Of a stretch of 64,000 bases of DNA, positions 60,781 through 64,000 are shown one piece after another; within the stretch, counting starts at the first letter, position 1; the number at the start of each line of letters is the position of its first letter. The stretch lies in contig NC_061869.1 in the NCBI RefSeq assembly GCF_907164915.1, positions 186,001-250,000 of the forward strand. The letters are read 5' to 3'. The notes under the pieces were generated by a model. That model was given only the letters and a program-made list of their open reading frames with translations. It was not told the origin of the DNA and searched no databases. The DNA is from Impatiens glandulifera. Lineage: Eukaryota > Streptophyta > Magnoliopsida > Ericales > Balsaminaceae. The translations under genes and the position numbers were made by a program.

Positions 60781-61430
60781 GTGGGTGTGTTCGATAAAGA
60801 AAGTTAGGTAGGTTCAGTTAATTTTAGATTGTCTTGGAACTTGATTGATTTATTTTACTAGGGGAACAAGAACTGAACTTGCTCTAACCCATCTCGTTCG
60901 ATCCACATAGAATACCTTCGGCCTTCTTTCCTTATTTTTAAAAGTAGTTTTTGCTAAGTGCACTAGTTTATTTTCAAGTCCTACTATTGTATATCGATCT
61001 GCGTAAAAACTTATGAGTACTGGCCTTTCTCTCACCCTTCTTAAACTAACTATTTGATCGCTTTCAAGAAATGAGCATTGTGTTTAATGTTTAGTTTAAA
61101 GAGCACTTTTTTCGTTGAGAATGATCGGAGTGGCTGATGGTTTCTAGATCCCGTATAAAATGTTTCTTTTATGTCTCGGATATTAGCCACAACTCGTATT
61201 TGTTTAGTGACTTTATCCTTTCTAAATTGTTGCACTTCCTTTCTTAATATTGTGACTCTTCTATAATGTATTTTAGGAACATCTTCAATACGGTCAGGAT
61301 TGCTAGCCCTCGTTCATAGTTTAGCTACAAATGATACACGATCAAAATTTTAATGGTAATTCTTCCTTCTAATAATCAACATATCTATTCTTCTTTGCTG
61401 TCAGATTCAGTAGTAGGCATCTGTCCGTAA
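60781..61430. other. Spacer between inverted LTR-like repeats
   Basis: Two 61-codon minus-strand frames (60850-61035; 61050-61235) with basic composition lie end to end. They may be remnants of a retroelement internal region, but I recognise no domain. Confidence 0.35.
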
Positions 61431-64000
61431 AAACCTATAAAAAAATTATAGGTTAAATAGTATAATAAATTTATAAAAATTAAAATTTAAATAGAAAAGT
61501 TCAAACAATTTTATAATTTATTAAGGGTGACTTAAATACGAAATTATATGAGTTTAATAACGGTAAACACTAAAAATCTACACACCCAATTTATAAAATT
61601 AAAATAATTATTTTGATTTATTTTTGAATAAACAAAATTAAAATAATTAACCCCATGGCCAAAAATTATATTAAAACAATTAATTAAGATTAATTATTTT
61701 GATAATTAAATCTATTTAGTTAGGGTAAAGACCTATAAATATAAAATTTTGACATACCCCCAATTTATAATTTTAAAATAATATTTTGAATTTTTATATT
61801 GAAAATAATTTAAAAATTATTTATGATCAAATTAGGGTTAATTATTGTAGTAATTAAGATATAATTAGAAAAATATTTGAAAATACAAAAATAATTCGAG
61901 GTTAAAATATTGTAATTATTTTACCCAAATTAAACCTAAGAATGAGTTGAAATTATTTAATTATGATTTTAAACATAAATTATGTATAATTTATGGCATA
62001 AAACAATTAAATAAATACCCCAAAATAAAAATAATGGACATAATTTTATTATGTTTCTAAAAATATTTTTTACGCAATTTTTGGTGAAGAAAAATGAAGG
62101 GTTAAAATTCGATTTCAAATAACCCTTTTATAAAAAAATAATGAAACTGATAATCTTGTGTAGCCGGAATTATGTTTAATTAATGCAGCAGGATTCTGGA
62201 TCATCGGATCAGCACTCGATTTTCATTCAGCGTCCAAGAATCAACCACGCCTGATGGCTGTAGCCAAGCGAATGCGCGCCCGGTCTACACAGGACCGACT
62301 AACGTGTCGCTAACCCCATTAGCTCGATCGCCCAGACGTGGACGGAGCCCCAACGAAACGCCTAACGGTGCGTTCATTAAATCAAAACGACGTTGTTTTA
62401 GGCGTCTTCTCCGCCGATGCAGAGAGCTCGTCGGAATTGTGATCGATCGATGACGATCCTTTCAAAAGCTCTATCTCCGCCTACAATTGATCTTATCCTT
62501 TGATTTTTTCCACCCACGTGATCACCTTATCCTCACCTTCAATAGCCATATACCTATGATCGCCACTTTAGCCTAGAACTAGGCTGCCACGAATGAGGAT
62601 ATAATTAGGAATAAGATCTCCGATGATAAAATTGAACTTGAATTTGATATCCTCAATCGACCTAAACTTAGTATAAACTAGGAAGATCCCCGTGCGATGC
62701 ACACAGATAAAAATATATTGTTACAACGTCCCGCGTTCATCAAATTTGGTGTTGGATTTAAAATATAAAGTGTTATTAGCCTAGTTGGTTAAAGAGTTCT
62801 ATTTGTTTTGTTAGGTTGCGAGTTCGAAACATACGTATAGAATTTTTAATTTTATTTTTAACCGTTTTAAGTTTATAGGCGGGTCAACCCAAAATCCGAC
62901 CCAAATATCCATTTACTCTCACATATATATTCAAATTAACCACAGCTCTCGACCCGACAATCCGGACACTTTTAAAATTAAACATCATTATATATATAGA
63001 TTAGTTAGTTAAAAAGTTAAATTTATATTGTTACAACGTCCCGCGTTCATCAAATTTGGTGTTGAATTTAAAATATAAAGTTTTATTAGTCTAATTGGTT
63101 AAAGAGTTATACTTGTTTTGTTAGGTTACGAGTTTGAAACATACCTATAACATTTTTAATTTTATTTTTAACAATTTTAAGTTTATGGCCGGGTCAACCC
63201 AGAATCCGACCCAAGTATCCATTTACTCTCACATATATATCAAAATTAACCACAGCTCTCGACCCGGCAATCCGAACACTTTCAAAATTAAGCATCATTA
63301 TATATATAGATATCCTCTAAGTGATCCTCTATCAATCCATCAAACAAACAACACATATTACAATCGAAATCAAATAATCAAATTCCGGCCAAGAACTGGT
63401 TTTTGTGAAACCTTCTCCAGTAATCAAAGCTCTAATCTAGGCTTCTGGAAAGCTTTTAACACATCTTTGGAGTGTTCTCTAATTGATTGTAAGCATCCAG
63501 ATCCTTTGTAATTCGATTTGTAATTGAAAATTAGATTATTCTAAGTTAGATCGGTTTATTTAGTTCAAAGATTCAATTGTATGATTTCTTTATTTAGAAT
63601 CAATCCCTAGATATTATATGAACATTACGTTGAAAGATATTCGATCAAATCAACCTTAAACGAAAAAACAGAAATTTGGATTGAAATTCTAGATTTTTGA
63701 AAATTCATGTGCTTGAGTTTTATTTTTGAAATTTTGATTCAAATAGCTGCTAAACATGTTATGATGATTTCCAAATCATTGTAACATCATCCCCATCATG
63801 TTTGATCAAGCTGTATTTTTCGAAAAAATGAACTTTGATTTCGTCTTCAAACATCCTTATAATGATGCTATGATGTTCTTGTTTTGGTTTTGTTCAATTA
63901 TGTTCATCATTTAAAAACTAATTGAACAAAAATCAGGCTTTGAAATGACCTAATTTAAAAAATCTCAAAGTTTGACTTAAAACGGTTTTTAAAAATTGAT
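61431..64000 (-). repeat. Degenerate LTR-like repeat, minus orientation, runs off right edge
   Basis: The order mirrors 58440-60780: TACACACCCAATTTATAAAA near 61580; the GC-rich stretch with AACGACGTTG and CGTCC at 62200-62460; and GGAGTGTTCTCTAATTGATT near 63468 (mirror of 59490). A Helitron-like dimer has inserted at 62678-63310. Confidence 0.45.
62678..63310 (-). mobile_element. Helitron-like element, tandem dimer, minus strand
   Basis: Read on the minus strand it starts after an A with TCTATATATATAATGATG (63310) and ends with the palindrome GTGCATCGCAC, a short spacer and CTAG (62681-62678), followed by T. This is the A/TC...CTAG/T layout of Helitrons. The roughly 320-bp unit occurs twice (about 62678-62999 and 63000-63310). 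Each unit carries a tRNA-like box A (CTAGTTGGTTAAAGAG) and box B (GCGAGTTCGAAAC) on the plus strand. No coding sequence. Confidence 0.65.

Overview
The window is plant nuclear DNA, most likely from a eudicot. It is AT-rich and its genes have many short introns. Six recognisable host loci sit in a background of transposon remains. Five are intact as far as visible; one is a decayed gene. I cannot name the species.

Host genes in order: phospholipase A I, a patatin/LRR/armadillo protein (minus strand, 3' part off the left edge, 111-2917); N6-methyl-AMP deaminase, MAPDA (minus, 3834-6209); CRIPT, a small zinc-ribbon protein (plus, 30311-32008); starch synthase III (plus, 34155-40461); a broken glyoxalase I whose last part is tandemly copied (minus, 40791-43001); an OSCA1-type mechano/osmosensitive channel (minus, 47468-51018); and malonyl-CoA decarboxylase (minus, 53015-57481). 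For the five intact genes I rebuilt exon boundaries that keep frame throughout.

Mobile DNA fills most of the rest. At 7-15.3 kb a minisatellite block is interrupted by a 5'-truncated Copia element, which itself holds a 1.8-kb solo LTR with a 5-bp target duplication. A second solo LTR of the same family lies at 43.5-44.8 kb. From 18.1 to 30.2 kb there are two Mutator-like elements. The first carries a MuDR-type transposase and, converging on it, a DUF1985/Ulp1-protease gene; five G/C-skewed minisatellite arrays occupy its introns and spacer. The second is a 2.4-kb non-autonomous MULE with long terminal inverted repeats, an exact 9-bp target duplication and a bromodomain gene fragment. It ends only about 110 bp before the CRIPT start codon. 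Helitron-like dimers occur at 16.0-16.6 kb and 62.7-63.3 kb. Diverged LTR-like DNA in opposite orientations makes up 58.4-64 kb.

The host genes do not form a pathway. Their order recalls neighbourhoods I remember from Arabidopsis (PLA I near CRIPT; starch synthase III near glyoxalase I; OSCA1 near malonyl-CoA decarboxylase and MAPDA). This suggests a conserved gene block that transposons have expanded.
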